Of a stretch of 60,342 bases of DNA, positions 38,568 to 48,495 are shown one piece after another. Under the pieces are notes generated by a model. That model made no database searches, was not told the origin of the DNA, and was given only the letters and a program-made list of their open reading frames with translations. Numbering within the stretch: the stretch's first letter is position 1; each line of letters opens with the position of its first letter. Location: assembly GCF_009711415.1 (NCBI RefSeq), contig NZ_SMLZ01000091.1, positions 1-60,342 of the forward strand, given 5' to 3'. The DNA comes from Roseibium denhamense (GTDB lineage Bacteria > Pseudomonadota > Alphaproteobacteria > Rhizobiales > Stappiaceae). The position numbers and the translations under genes were made by a program.

Positions 38568-40100
38568 ATGAAGGACGTTCTGGCCGAGTTGGAGCGCCGC
38601 CGGGAAACAGCGCGGCTTGGGGGCGGTCAACGCCGTATCGACGCACAGCATTCCAAAGGCAAGCTGACGGCACGCGAGCGCATCGAAGTGCTACTGGACG
38701 AGGGTTCTTTCGAAGAGTTCGACATGTTCAAGAAACACCGGTGCACCGACTTCGGCATGGATGAGCAGCATATTCCAGGTGACGGCGTCGTCACCGGCTG
38801 GGGAACCGTCAATGGCCGCACGGTCTATGTCTTTTCCAAGGACTTCACGGTTTTCGGCGGATCGCTTTCGGAGGCGCACGCGGAGAAAATCGTAAAACTG
38901 CAGGATATTGCGCTTCAGAACCGGGCGCCTGTCATCGGGTTGTTCGATGCGGGCGGTGCCAGAATTCAAGAAGGTGTCGCCGCGCTGGGCGGGTATGGCG
39001 AAGTCTTTACCCGGAACGTTCTGGCCTCGGGCGTCATTCCGCAAATTTCATTGATCATGGGCCCATGTGCGGGCGGCGATGTTTATTCGCCAGCCATGAC
39101 CGATTTCATCTTCATGGTTCGCGATACCTCCTATATGTTCGTCACCGGTCCCGACGTTGTGAAAACGGTGACGAACGAAACGGTTACCGCCGAAGAACTT
39201 GGTGGTGCGTCGATCCACACCACAAAGTCATCCATTGCCGATGGCTCGTTTGAAAACGACGTCGAGGCGCTTCAGGAAATGCGCCGTCTGATCGACTTCC
39301 TGCCGATGAACAATCAGGCCGATATTCCGGAACTGACGCATTACGACGATCCGGAGCGTATCGACAACAGCCTGGACACGCTGATCCCGGATAATCCGAA
39401 CAAGCCCTATGACATGATGGAGCTTGTCCTGAAAACCGTTGATGAGGGCAGTTTCTTCGAGATCCAGGGCCGGTTCGCCAAAAACATCATCACCGGTTTC
39501 GGACGCATTGAAGGCCGCACCGTCGGGGTGGTTGCGAACCAGCCGATGGTGCTGGCCGGTGTTTTGGACTCTGATGCCAGCCGGAAAGCCGCCCGGTTTG
39601 TCCGGTTTTGCGACTGCTTCAACATTCCGATTGTCACGCTTGTTGATGTTCCGGGCTTTCTTCCAGGCACCGCACAGGAATATGGCGGCCTGATCAAGCA
39701 TGGCGCCAAGCTATTGTTTGCCTTTACCGAGGCAACAGTGCCGAAGGTTACCGTGATTACGCGCAAGGCCTATGGCGGTGCCTATGACGTGATGAGTTCC
39801 AAGCATATCCGCGGGGACATCAACTATGCCTGGCCAAGCGCGGAAATCGCCGTCATGGGCTCCAAAGGCGCGGTTGAAATCCTGTACCGGTCGGAACTTG
39901 GTGATCCGGAAATGATCCAGCGCCGCACCAAGGACTACGAAGACCGGTTTGCGAATCCCTTCGTCGCTGCCGAACGCGGCTATATCGATGATGTTATCAT
40001 GCCGCACTCGACCCGCCGGCGGGTTGCCAAGGCCCTTGCATTGTTGCGTTCCAAGAAGGTCGAGACCCCTTGGAAAAAGCACGACAACATTCCCCTTTGA
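38568..40100 (+). CDS. pccB: Propionyl-CoA carboxylase beta subunit (carboxyltransferase)
   Basis: This 510-residue carboxyltransferase starts [20 protein letters not shown]. It has two crotonase-like halves, with acyl-CoA site [20 protein letters not shown] (about 125) and carboxybiotin site [15 protein letters not shown] (about 362). Its length and motifs match PccB. It converts propionyl-CoA to methylmalonyl-CoA in odd-chain fatty acid, Val and Ile breakdown, working with the biotinylated alpha subunit encoded at 41226. Confidence 0.95.
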   Translation: MKDVLAELERRRETARLGGGQRRIDAQHSKGKLTARERIEVLLDEGSFEEFDMFKKHRCTDFGMDEQHIPGDGVVTGWGTVNGRTVYVFSKDFTVFGGSLSEAHAEKIVKLQDIALQNRAPVIGLFDAGGARIQEGVAALGGYGEVFTRNVLASGVIPQISLIMGPCAGGDVYSPAMTDFIFMVRDTSYMFVTGPDVVKTVTNETVTAEELGGASIHTTKSSIADGSFENDVEALQEMRRLIDFLPMNNQADIPELTHYDDPERIDNSLDTLIPDNPNKPYDMMELVLKTVDEGSFFEIQGRFAKNIITGFGRIEGRTVGVVANQPMVLAGVLDSDASRKAARFVRFCDCFNIPIVTLVDVPGFLPGTAQEYGGLIKHGAKLLFAFTEATVPKVTVITRKAYGGAYDVMSSKHIRGDINYAWPSAEIAVMGSKGAVEILYRSELGDPEMIQRRTKDYEDRFANPFVAAERGYIDDVIMPHSTRRRVAKALALLRSKKVETPWKKHDNIPL

Positions 40101-40109
40101 ATGGGGCAG

Positions 40110-40131
40110 CGGGAGGGGTTAATCCCTCCCG
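40110..40131. terminator. Palindrome between pccB and a convergent gene
   Basis: CGGGAGGG (40110-40117) pairs perfectly with 40124-40131 around GTTAAT. No T-tract follows on either strand, so factor-independent termination is uncertain. It overlaps the 3' end of the minus-strand secreted-protein gene. Confidence 0.4.
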
Positions 40132-40430
40132 AAAGGTCCAAAGGGAAACAGCGGTTCGCGGCATTCATAGGCCACCGGGCATTTTTTGACGTCACGGGTC
40201 GGACCGTATTGCGTGAAAAGCATCTCGCGCGAATCGCAATATCTGAGGTTCGAGACGAACTTCGAATAGGTGTATTGGCCTGTTGTGAACACGACCGCGC
40301 CGTGCTGACGGACCATCTCCTGAGCCGCAGCGCACGACATCTGTCGCAGATCGGGCCGGGCGGCAGCCGCTGACAAAGCTATGGCGGATGCACATGCCAG
40401 AGTGGTCAGAAAAAGAGCGGGTTTTCTCAT
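40119..40430 (-). CDS. Small secreted cysteine-containing protein
   Basis: This 103-residue protein has a signal peptide (MRKPALFLTTLACASAIALS, cleavage near AAA-RPD). The mature part of about 78 residues has four Cys (33, 65, 84, 90), suggesting two disulfides. Small proteins of this RxSCxxAQxxVxxxGAVVxxTG type are frequent in Rhizobiales; the function is unknown. It lies antisense between pccB and pccA. Confidence 0.75.
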   Translation of the reverse strand: MRKPALFLTTLACASAIALSAAAARPDLRQMSCAAAQEMVRQHGAVVFTTGQYTYSKFVSNLRYCDSREMLFTQYGPTRDVKKCPVAYECREPLFPFGPFGRD

Positions 40431-40545
40431 GGGTGCCTTCCAAGCATTGAAACAATCACTTGGCTAATATTGCGCACAGTTTGCGGCAGCGCTGTGATTG
40501 GCGGCACATCAAAATGGATGATACGTGACGCGGCGGCATATAGGT

Positions 40546-41019
40546 TTAGCCGGATTGGTTCTTTTCCCAATCGGTCGGGCAAACGGGCCCGGGCAAGATC
40601 TCTTTGGCGCCCTTCAATGAAAAGCCCGCATATCGTTCATCGTGAAATTTGACCGCCATTGCCGTTGCAGATCTGAGCCGATGCCAGACATATCCAAAAC
40701 TGTCGGCACAGGTGGCGCAGCCGCTGTCGATATATCCCTGATCATTGACCGGCAATTCTAGAATCTCGTTGTCCAGGATCAGCTTCAACCGGGTGTTGGG
40801 CGTGGGTTTGCGCCCCTCGATTTCAATATGGAAAACCGTTCCGTTGACTGCGCGCTGCGGATGGCACCACACCACGAAGTTGGAGCCCACATTGTTGGTG
40901 GTCCAATAGCGGGTGAAGCCGTCAATCTCTCCGCGGTTCCATTTCAGAATGGTTTCCGCCTGAGCAGATATCGGCAAAAACACGGCCGCATATACCAAAA
41001 ACGCGATCGCCAACTTCAT
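40546..41019 (-). CDS. Periplasmic protein of unknown function
   Basis: This 157-residue protein has a clear signal peptide ending ISAQA (cleavage about residue 21). The mature part has Cys at about 52, 101, 104 and 147, and a beta-rich pattern around FVVWCHPQRAVNGTVFHIEIEG. No family is recognised. It is on the minus strand, between pccB and pccA. Confidence 0.7.
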   Translation of the reverse strand: MKLAIAFLVYAAVFLPISAQAETILKWNRGEIDGFTRYWTTNNVGSNFVVWCHPQRAVNGTVFHIEIEGRKPTPNTRLKLILDNEILELPVNDQGYIDSGCATCADSFGYVWHRLRSATAMAVKFHDERYAGFSLKGAKEILPGPVCPTDWEKNQSG

Positions 41020-41225
41020 TTAAGTCTCCTGAACACTAGGCATTTCCTACAGGCAGCGAGTTAAAAATCGTCTAATTACATCAAATACGATGTTTTACCG
41101 GGAGTTGTGGTGCTTCGGGCTGTCCCGGCGCTCAGCCTTTGCGAGGGTCATCCATTGGATAAGTTGCGTGTGTCCGGTCCCCGGCCTAATACTCTGGGCT
41201 GAGGTGATTAGTTGGGTGGAGATAA

Positions 41226-43238
41226 ATGTTCAAAAAAATCCTTGTCGCCAACCGGGGGGAAATCGCGTGCCGGGTCATCAAAACGGCAAAGCGAATGGGG
41301 ATCCAGACGGTCGCGGTCTATTCCGACGCGGACCAGGATGCGCTTCATGTCGAAATGGCTGATGAAGCGGTTCATATCGGGCCTGCAGCAGCTGCGAGCT
41401 CCTATCTGATTGCCGAAAAGATCATTGCCGCCTGCAAGGAAACCGGGGCGGAAGCTGTGCATCCGGGCTACGGGTTTCTCTCCGAACGGGCCAGCTTTCC
41501 AAAAGCGCTTGCGGCTGAGGGGATTGTCTGGATCGGTCCCAACCCGCGCGCGATCGAGGCCATGGGCGACAAGATCGAATCCAAGAAATTCGCCAATGAA
41601 GCCAAGGTGAGCACGGTTCCAGGGCATCTCGGAGTGATCGAGACGCCGGACCAAGCCGTAGAGATCGCGGAAGACATTGGTTATCCGGTCATGATCAAGG
41701 CGTCGGCCGGCGGCGGCGGCAAGGGCATGCGCATTGCCTGGAACGCAGATGAGGTGAGGGATGGTTACACGCGATCGAAGTCAGAGGCGGCCTCCTCTTT
41801 CGGTGATGACCGCGTATTCATTGAGAAGTTCATCGAAAATCCCCGGCATATCGAAATACAGGTCCTTGGCGACAAGCACGGCAATGCGATCTACCTTGGA
41901 GAGCGTGAATGCTCCATCCAAAGGCGCAACCAAAAGGTTATCGAAGAGGCTCCGTCCCCGCTTCTTGATGAGGATACCCGCCGCAAGATGGGCGAACAGG
42001 CTGTCGCTCTTGCCAAGGCGGTAGACTACGACAGTGCCGGAACGGTGGAATTCGTTGCCGGGCAGGACAAGAGCTTCTTTTTCCTGGAGATGAATACCCG
42101 CTTGCAGGTGGAACATCCGGTCACCGAGCTCATAACCGGGGTCGACCTGGTCGAGCAGATGATCCGCGTTGCCTATGGCGAGAAGCTCCAGATGACGCAG
42201 GCTGATGTGAAGCTGAACGGCTGGTCCGTTGAAAGCCGCATCTATGCCGAAGACCCTTACCGGAACTTTCTTCCATCCATCGGCCGGTTGGTGCGGTATC
42301 AGCCACCGGAGGAAATGGCGTCTGGTGATGTCACCATTCGCAATGATACCGGCGTCGTGGAAGGATCGGAAATTTCGATGTTCTACGACCCGATGATTTC
42401 CAAACTGATCACCCACGCGCCAACACGGGAAGCCGCCATTGAAGCCATGAGCCAGGCGCTCGACGGCTATTATGTCGACGGTATTCAACACAATGTTCCG
42501 TTCCTGACCGCGCTCATGAACCATCCGCGCTGGCGGTCTGGGGAGCTGTCGACTAGCTTTATCGCCGACGAGTATCCGGACGGTTTCTTGCCGCCTGAGC
42601 CTGACGCCGGTGCCCATGCAACCCTTGCAGCTGTTGCCCTGTCGATGGGCGCCATCGAGCGGGAACGTCTTGACCATCTGCCCGGACGTTTGCGTGCGCA
42701 TGGCGGCGACATACGTGAAGACTGGGTGGTGAAGCTCGACAAGAGCTATGTCCCGATCCGTCTTGCTGCCGGCTATCCCGGGACACCGATTGAAATTGAT
42801 GTGGCACTCGGGGACGGCCCTATCCTGAACGTGGAGTCCGACTGGGCGCCGGGCGATAGCCTGTGGACGGGTAAGGTCGGCGACGACAACGTAACGGTTC
42901 AGGTCCGGCCGCTGACCGGTGGATACAGGCTGGATTGGCAGGGATACTCGGTTGTTGCGAAAGTGATGACGCCGAGAATTGCCGAGCTGGACCAATTGAT
43001 GCCGGAGAAGCTGCCGCCGGATACATCCAAGATGCTGCTGTGCCCGATGCCTGGACTTGTGGTGTCCATCGCGGTCGAAGAAGGCCAGGAGATCAAGGCA
43101 GGCGAACAGCTTGCCGTTGTCGAAGCGATGAAAATGGAAAACGTGCTGCGCGCAGATCGCGACTGTACCGTTTCCGCCATCAAGGCCGCACCTGGCGACA
43201 GTTTGGCTGTCGACGCTGTGATAATGGAGTTTTCATAG
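41226..43238 (+). CDS. pccA: Propionyl-CoA carboxylase alpha subunit (biotin carboxylase + BCCP)
   Basis: This 670-residue protein starts MFKKILVANRGEIACRVIKTAK. It has a biotin carboxylase domain (1-450) with ATP-binding KASAGGGGKGMRIAW and EMNTRLQVEHPVTE, then a BT-type linker domain. The C-terminal biotinyl domain carries VVEAMKMEN, with the biotinylated Lys near residue 636. It carboxylates biotin with ATP and bicarbonate and partners pccB. The usual methylmalonyl-CoA mutase gene is not seen downstream in this window. Confidence 0.95.
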   Translation: MFKKILVANRGEIACRVIKTAKRMGIQTVAVYSDADQDALHVEMADEAVHIGPAAAASSYLIAEKIIAACKETGAEAVHPGYGFLSERASFPKALAAEGIVWIGPNPRAIEAMGDKIESKKFANEAKVSTVPGHLGVIETPDQAVEIAEDIGYPVMIKASAGGGGKGMRIAWNADEVRDGYTRSKSEAASSFGDDRVFIEKFIENPRHIEIQVLGDKHGNAIYLGERECSIQRRNQKVIEEAPSPLLDEDTRRKMGEQAVALAKAVDYDSAGTVEFVAGQDKSFFFLEMNTRLQVEHPVTELITGVDLVEQMIRVAYGEKLQMTQADVKLNGWSVESRIYAEDPYRNFLPSIGRLVRYQPPEEMASGDVTIRNDTGVVEGSEISMFYDPMISKLITHAPTREAAIEAMSQALDGYYVDGIQHNVPFLTALMNHPRWRSGELSTSFIADEYPDGFLPPEPDAGAHATLAAVALSMGAIERERLDHLPGRLRAHGGDIREDWVVKLDKSYVPIRLAAGYPGTPIEIDVALGDGPILNVESDWAPGDSLWTGKVGDDNVTVQVRPLTGGYRLDWQGYSVVAKVMTPRIAELDQLMPEKLPPDTSKMLLCPMPGLVVSIAVEEGQEIKAGEQLAVVEAMKMENVLRADRDCTVSAIKAAPGDSLAVDAVIMEFS

Positions 43239-43308
43239 AGCGGTTTGTCACATTTGCAGAGACATAGTAATGGTTGTGGTATCAGAACACCATTGATTGC
43301 AGGGCTCC

Positions 43309-44871
43309 ATGCCTTTGGATATCGCTGAGCAGGCTGGGTCAGCTGCCGCGCCCCCAAGTGCTGTAGGTTACAAAGACTTCCTTGTGTTGGGCTTCTTGAT
43401 TCTTCTTGTTGCCCTAACGCAGGTTGGCACACTTAATGCAGAAGTGTTGGACTGGGATGAGAGTTCCTTTGCACTTATGGCCCAAAGTGTATCCAGAGGA
43501 AATCTGCCATTTGTCGAGTTGTTTGATTTAAAGCCACCTGTGATGTTCTTTGCACTTGGTGCATGGATAACGTTATTCGGTGAAAGTCTGCTTGCAATCC
43601 GGCTATTTGGCGACCTTTGCCTGATTGTAATCGTCGTGTTCACCTACGGGACAGCAAGACGCCTCGTTTCTCCGGTCTATGCCGGTGTAGGTGCATTGCT
43701 TCTGGTTGTGTTGAGTGGATCATTTTTCGCCCAGCACACGCAAACCGAGCATCTTGCGATGGCCTTCTTAATGCCGGCCATATGGTTGCTCACTGGTAAT
43801 AGGCCTGGTTTGTTCGCCTGCGTGCTTGCTGGCGCTCTCGTCGCTCTGGCGGTCCTAACACGTTCCAATCTGGCTCTTGTTCCGATAGCCATTGGACTTG
43901 TTCTGTTACTTGATATTCGAGCCAAGTCGCTTTCAGAAGTTGCGGCGAAACTTGCTTCTTATTGTCTTGGTGGTTTGTGCGTCCTGGGTCTGATCGTGGC
44001 CACGTATTGGGTGGGCGATGAACTGCCAACTCTGAAGTTGGCATTGATTGATGTGCCTTTGGCGTACTCGGGCCGTTCGGACGGTTCAGTCCTTAATACA
44101 ATCCGGTTGCACGCAGTGTTCTGGGGCGGACGTATTTTGCATGATCCGCTTGTTTACGTTCCTGCAACGCTGCTTTTGGGAGGCATCACGCTTCTAGTCG
44201 CGCTTAAACCAATGAAGTTTATCCGGCTTGGCGAGCGCGCACCCAAGGTGATTCCGGTTGTTATTGCTGTGCTAGTGGCAATTGGAGTTTTGTTGGTGCT
44301 TGGTGGGGTAGCGTATCCGCACTACTGGAATCAATTGCTACCACTGTTCGGGGTACTGTTGGCGTGTGCATGCGCGCTAGTGAGACATTTTCGGATCGCG
44401 GTTTTGAGCGTAGGCACAGCATGCCTCGTGATGGTACTCGCAGTCGTGTCGCAAAAGTTGCCATCTGCGATTAGCGCCTTTCACAATTGGAAAGATGGTT
44501 CGTTCGACTACCCGATTTTAAAAGTTGCAAAAGCCATAGAAGCTGATTCAGAAGGTCCCCACAGTGTGTGGGCCTTAAACTACCATCTTGTTCACTTTTA
44601 CCTAGGTGCACCGCTTCTCTCTAGAGGCCTAACCCATCCTGCGAATATATTTCCACCAAGCAGTATACACGATGCATTGTCCCTTGGTGGATACATTGAC
44701 CGGGATGAGATCGGGCGCGTGATGGAGGCACAACCCAAGTATCTGGTTGTAAAGGACCTGCCGCCTTGGTACGCAAGTAAGAGTGATGGTGAAAGGTTGG
44801 TCCGCTGGGTGCAGGAAAACTACGTTCCCGTTGTCCAATACGAGGATGTAAAACTATATAAGCGCCGTTGA
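43309..44871 (+). CDS. GT39/PMT-family membrane glycosyltransferase
   Basis: This 520-residue protein has about ten TM helices. The N-terminal loop DWDESSFALMAQSVSRGNLPF, with acidic residues, followed by LFDLKPPVMFFALG, is the ArnT/PMT_2 pattern for polyprenyl-phosphate-sugar donors. It probably glycosylates lipid or surface polysaccharide. The ATG at 43309 is preferred over TTG at 43297. Base composition is lower in GC than pccA before it, hinting at separate origin. Confidence 0.8.
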   Translation: MPLDIAEQAGSAAAPPSAVGYKDFLVLGFLILLVALTQVGTLNAEVLDWDESSFALMAQSVSRGNLPFVELFDLKPPVMFFALGAWITLFGESLLAIRLFGDLCLIVIVVFTYGTARRLVSPVYAGVGALLLVVLSGSFFAQHTQTEHLAMAFLMPAIWLLTGNRPGLFACVLAGALVALAVLTRSNLALVPIAIGLVLLLDIRAKSLSEVAAKLASYCLGGLCVLGLIVATYWVGDELPTLKLALIDVPLAYSGRSDGSVLNTIRLHAVFWGGRILHDPLVYVPATLLLGGITLLVALKPMKFIRLGERAPKVIPVVIAVLVAIGVLLVLGGVAYPHYWNQLLPLFGVLLACACALVRHFRIAVLSVGTACLVMVLAVVSQKLPSAISAFHNWKDGSFDYPILKVAKAIEADSEGPHSVWALNYHLVHFYLGAPLLSRGLTHPANIFPPSSIHDALSLGGYIDRDEIGRVMEAQPKYLVVKDLPPWYASKSDGERLVRWVQENYVPVVQYEDVKLYKRR

Positions 44872-44920
44872 CTGCTTCGGGTTTGTTTTCGAAAACGCGA
44901 GAAGCCGCGCCCATAAGACT

Positions 44921-44952
44921 GTTGAACGCCAAAGTTTCCCTCGACGTTCAAC
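44921..44952. other. Inverted repeat between convergent genes
   Basis: GTTGAACG (44921-44928) is perfectly complementary to 44945-44952. A second palindrome, GTTTTCGAAAAC, lies at 44885-44896. Both sit in the 98-nt convergent gap. They may serve in termination, but no clear T-tract is present. Confidence 0.35.
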
Positions 44953-44969
44953 CAGCATAAATTGAATGC

Positions 44970-45851
44970 CTATTCAGCCCTTGCGATCATTGCTTCCAGG
45001 ATCGGGTTGAACTTTTCAGGGTACTCCCAGAACATCATGTGCCCGCCAAAAACATGGACATCGCTGTTCGGCGTATGGGTGGCCAGATATGGCTCCGCGA
45101 TGTCCGCCCAGTGTTCGGCCACGACAAAGACCGACGGCATCTTGGCATCAACCTCCTTGGCAATGTCCATATAGTTGCTGAAATTTCCCGATGCCCAGTA
45201 GGCGGCGGCGATCCAGGGGGGCGAATTGGTCGACTGGCCGACAATCCAGCGGGAGAGCTCTGGCGTGTACTCCTGGTCGATCATGAGTTCGTCGGCATAC
45301 CAGTTGACGATGTCCCGGTGGCCTTGTGCAGTTTGCACAGCGTTATAAAGACCGGCGATGTCTTCAATACTGCCCTCGGTCCAGTCTCCTTCACCCGCGG
45401 TCATCGGCGTTGGCGAAAGATCGATGCACATATGTGCGGCGGCTGCCTCGGCTGACTTCAATTTGATGTATTCCCACGTGGCGAGGCAGCCGAATGACCA
45501 CCCGACCAGAACCGGTTTTTCCGCCTCCAGATGCTCCAGCAGCTTCACCAGATCGGCTCCCTGCTGGGCGTAGGTGTTGCCCTCCAGTGTAACTGTTGAA
45601 CGACCGTGACTGCGCGGGTCGAAGGTTATGACTTTATGGGTATTTGAAAACACATCGATCTGGTTTTCGAAGACTTCGGTGGTAAAGGTCCAGCCAGGCA
45701 CGAACACCACCGGTTTCCCGGTTCCGTGAACCTCGTAATAAAGATCAACGCCCGGTTCGACTTCAAAATAGGCGCCGCCTGCGAATGCCGTGCCGCCGAG
45801 CAATATCGACAATATCCCCGCTGCGGGGATTTTTAGAAGATCATACGTCAT
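44970..45851 (-). CDS. Exported alpha/beta hydrolase
   Basis: This 293-residue alpha/beta hydrolase has a signal peptide (residues 1-25, ending AFAGG). The oxyanion-type FVPGWTF and DPRSHGRST follow. The nucleophile elbow is GWSFG (Ser119), and the catalytic His is in FGGHMMFWEYPEKF near the C-terminus. The substrate is unknown. The ATG at 45851 follows GGAGAAGTCC; longer starts disrupt the signal peptide. Confidence 0.88.
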   Translation of the reverse strand: MTYDLLKIPAAGILSILLGGTAFAGGAYFEVEPGVDLYYEVHGTGKPVVFVPGWTFTTEVFENQIDVFSNTHKVITFDPRSHGRSTVTLEGNTYAQQGADLVKLLEHLEAEKPVLVGWSFGCLATWEYIKLKSAEAAAAHMCIDLSPTPMTAGEGDWTEGSIEDIAGLYNAVQTAQGHRDIVNWYADELMIDQEYTPELSRWIVGQSTNSPPWIAAAYWASGNFSNYMDIAKEVDAKMPSVFVVAEHWADIAEPYLATHTPNSDVHVFGGHMMFWEYPEKFNPILEAMIARAE

Positions 45852-46060
45852 GGACTTCTCCAATATGTCAGGAAAAGCTCCGGAGCCATGCACGCGCATT
45901 ATAGGAAAAAATACAACCTATGCGAGTCTTTTTTGGGGTTTTGAAAAAATCCAGCATGTAATTCAATAGGTTGTATGGCGGTTGCAACCGCTCCTTGGAG
46001 TGTCCTCTCATGTGTGTTAGGCGTGCAAAATCACTTGTTTGCACTGGATGGCGCCTGACG

Positions 46061-46708
46061 ATGTACACGACTGTTTTGTTCGACCTGGATGGGACTTTGA
46101 CCGACCCATTCGAGGGGATTACGCGCTCGATCCAGCATGCCTTGAACAAAATGGGGGCGGAGGTGCCTCCAGCCGAAGACCTGCGCTGGTGTATCGGTCC
46201 GCCATTGTGGGACAGTTTCGAAGTCTTGATTGGAACGCAGGACCGGGACCTGCTCGATCAGGCGGTCGGTTACTACCGGGAACGCTACACGGTGACCGGT
46301 CTTTATGAGAACACGTTGATCGAGGGAATTCCGAAGCTTCTCAATGAGTTGGCCGGGACCAGCACAAACCTGTTTGTCTGCACGTCGAAACCGCATGCTT
46401 ATGCGGGAAAAATCGTGGATCACTTTGGACTGAGCGGGCATTTTCAGAAGATCTATGGATCCGAGCTGGACGGCACACGGTCTGCGAAGGCCGATTTGAT
46501 CGCGCATATTGTAAAAGAAGAAGGAATTGCTGCTGAAAATGCCGTCATGATCGGTGACCGCAAGCATGATTTGATCGGGGCAAATGCCAATGAAATGGCA
46601 GGGATCGGTGTTCTTTGGGGATATGGGGATAGTAAGGAGCTGTCAGAGGAAAAGCCGGTTTTCATAGCGCAGCATCCAGAAGACATCGCCCGATATCTCT
46701 TGGGGTAG
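46061..46708 (+). CDS. HAD-superfamily phosphatase (Gph-like)
   Basis: This 215-residue HAD-IA hydrolase has motif I FDLDGTLTDPFEGI, the motif II region FVCTSKPHAYAG, and the motif IV block MIGDRKHDLIGANAN. It has the insertion pattern of phosphoglycolate or 5'-nucleotidase-like members (RSIQHALNKMG). The substrate is unknown. The ATG at 46061 places motif I at the N-terminus. Confidence 0.88.
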   Translation: MYTTVLFDLDGTLTDPFEGITRSIQHALNKMGAEVPPAEDLRWCIGPPLWDSFEVLIGTQDRDLLDQAVGYYRERYTVTGLYENTLIEGIPKLLNELAGTSTNLFVCTSKPHAYAGKIVDHFGLSGHFQKIYGSELDGTRSAKADLIAHIVKEEGIAAENAVMIGDRKHDLIGANANEMAGIGVLWGYGDSKELSEEKPVFIAQHPEDIARYLLG

Positions 46709-46812
46709 GCGTAGATGACCGGAGGGGACGCATGTACTAAAATTCGCCACACCGCTTTTGCATGGCTCTCGCGATGATCTAAGGTTTCTCAGACACAACA
46801 GGAGACGATGCG

Positions 46813-47100
46813 ATGACCACAGATCCGCTCGCTGTTCACATCCAGATAGAAGGGCGTGTTCAAGGCGTTGGATACCGGGCCTGGTGTGCGGACGAGGCTA
46901 AGGCGCGGGATCTGTCCGGCTGGGTGCGCAATCTTGCATCGGGGGGCGTCGAAGCGGTTTTCTGCGGTCCGGCCGATGATGTCACCGATATGCTGGATGT
47001 GATTTGGCACGGTCCGCGGTTTGCCCGCGTGACGGGCGTGAAGGAGTTTGATCGGCCACCGCCGATAACCGGACCGTTTCAGGTGCGCGACAGCGCCTGA
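46813..47100 (+). CDS. acyP: Acylphosphatase
   Basis: This 95-residue protein has the signature GRVQGVGYRAWCADEAK (catalytic Arg about residue 22) and GWVRNLASGGVEAVF (catalytic Asn about 40). It hydrolyses acyl phosphates. Size and both catalytic residues are normal. It lies 104 nt after the HAD gene. Confidence 0.93.
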   Translation: MTTDPLAVHIQIEGRVQGVGYRAWCADEAKARDLSGWVRNLASGGVEAVFCGPADDVTDMLDVIWHGPRFARVTGVKEFDRPPPITGPFQVRDSA

Positions 47101-47265
47101 GCCGGAACGATGGCTGGAGGCACCTCCGAAATCCACTTTATTAGGTGTATCAATTTTGCCCGCGAACATTGAATTGTCATGTAAATATCGCAATGATCAT
47201 TTTCCTAATATGAATCAATCATTGCCGCTGGCGGGCCGCCGGTAGCACAATCCGGGAGACTGCTG

Positions 47266-48345
47266 GTGAAAATTGCGATTTTGGGTGGTGACGGTTTCGT
47301 CGGTTGGCCAACGTCCCTGCATTTGTCGGATCAAGGGCATGAGGTTCATATCATCGACAATTTGAGCCGTCGTTGGATTGATGCCGAACTCGGCGTTCAA
47401 TCATTGACACCGATGGATTCCATCCAGGAGCGGACCCGGATATGGAAGCAGGAAACCGGCAATTCGATCCGGTTTCATCTGATCGACATTGCAGCAGAGT
47501 ACGAGGTGTTTAAGGGATGGCTGGCTGAACACAGGCCGGATGCCATCATTCACTTTGCCGAGCAGCGCGCAGCGCCTTATTCGATGAAGTCCGACAGCCA
47601 CAAGAATTACACGGTCAACAACAACACAAACGCAACGCATCACCTGCTGAATGCGATGGTTGCGCTTGATCTGGATGCCCACCTTATTCACTTGGGCACA
47701 ATGGGTGTCTACGGGTATTCAAATGTGGGAGCGGCCATTCCCGAGGGCTATCTCAGTGTCGATGTGAAGACCCTGTCTGGCGAAAAGGCGGAACAGGAAA
47801 TCCTGTATCCGGCCAATCCCGGGTCGATCTATCACATGACCAAGTGTCTCGATCAGCTTCTGTTCCAGTTTTACGCCAAGAATGACAGCCTGCGGATTAC
47901 CGATCTGCATCAGGGAATTGTCTGGGGCACGCACACGGAGCAGACACGGCGGCACAAGCAGCTGATCAACCGCTTTGACTATGATGGCGATTACGGGACC
48001 GTTTTGAACCGCTTCCTCATTCAGGCAGCTGTCGACTATCCGCTGACCGTTCACGGCACTGGCGGGCAGACCCGGGCTTTCATTCATATTCAAGATTCGG
48101 TGCGGTGCATCGAACTCGCCTTGCAGAACCCGCCCAAGATGGGCGACCGCGTCAAGGTGTATAACCAGATGACCGAGACCCACCGGGTCAAGGATCTGGC
48201 GGAGCTGATCTCCAGGCTTACCGGCGCAAAGGTTGCCTATCTTCCCAACCCGCGCAAAGAGGCCGCGGAAAATGACCTTGTGGTTGAAAACAAGCAGTTC
48301 CTTGAGCTCGGCCTGAACCCGATTACCCTGGAGAGGGCTTGTTGA
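47266..48345 (+). CDS. sqdB: UDP-sulfoquinovose synthase, frameshifted near the C-terminus
   Basis: This 359-residue SDR-family enzyme has NAD-binding GGDGFVGWPTSLHLS (residues 7-21), HFAEQRAAPYSM, and catalytic YHMTK (Tyr-x3-Lys). These are SqdB hallmarks. The enzyme makes UDP-sulfoquinovose from UDP-glucose and sulfite, the sulfolipid head-group donor. The start is GTG at 47266. The frame stops early after GLNPITLERAC. The expected continuation lies in another frame to 48485, so one base seems missing near 48332. sqdD and sqdC follow. Confidence 0.9.
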   Translation: MKIAILGGDGFVGWPTSLHLSDQGHEVHIIDNLSRRWIDAELGVQSLTPMDSIQERTRIWKQETGNSIRFHLIDIAAEYEVFKGWLAEHRPDAIIHFAEQRAAPYSMKSDSHKNYTVNNNTNATHHLLNAMVALDLDAHLIHLGTMGVYGYSNVGAAIPEGYLSVDVKTLSGEKAEQEILYPANPGSIYHMTKCLDQLLFQFYAKNDSLRITDLHQGIVWGTHTEQTRRHKQLINRFDYDGDYGTVLNRFLIQAAVDYPLTVHGTGGQTRAFIHIQDSVRCIELALQNPPKMGDRVKVYNQMTETHRVKDLAELISRLTGAKVAYLPNPRKEAAENDLVVENKQFLELGLNPITLERAC

Positions 48346-48485
48346 GCGAGGTGGTCGATGTCGCCAAGACCTACGCATACCGGATCGACAAGAGCCGGAT
48401 TCCGGCTGTCTCAGCATGGACCAAAGAAATTGCCGCAGATGTGGAGCATGACCCCGAGCATCCGCGCTTGAAGTCGGTCTCCTAA
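48333..48485 (+). pseudogene. sqdB: Out-of-frame C-terminal end of sqdB
   Basis: Read in the shifted frame, this stretch gives EGLLSEVVDVAKTYAYRIDK, then SRIPAVSAWTKEIA and a stop at 48483-48485. That matches the C-terminal region expected for SqdB after GLNPTTL. Joining it to the upstream frame restores a protein of about 405 residues, the normal family length. It may reflect a real inactivating deletion or a sequencing/assembly error. Confidence 0.8.
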
Positions 48486-48495
48486 GGGCGCGCTC

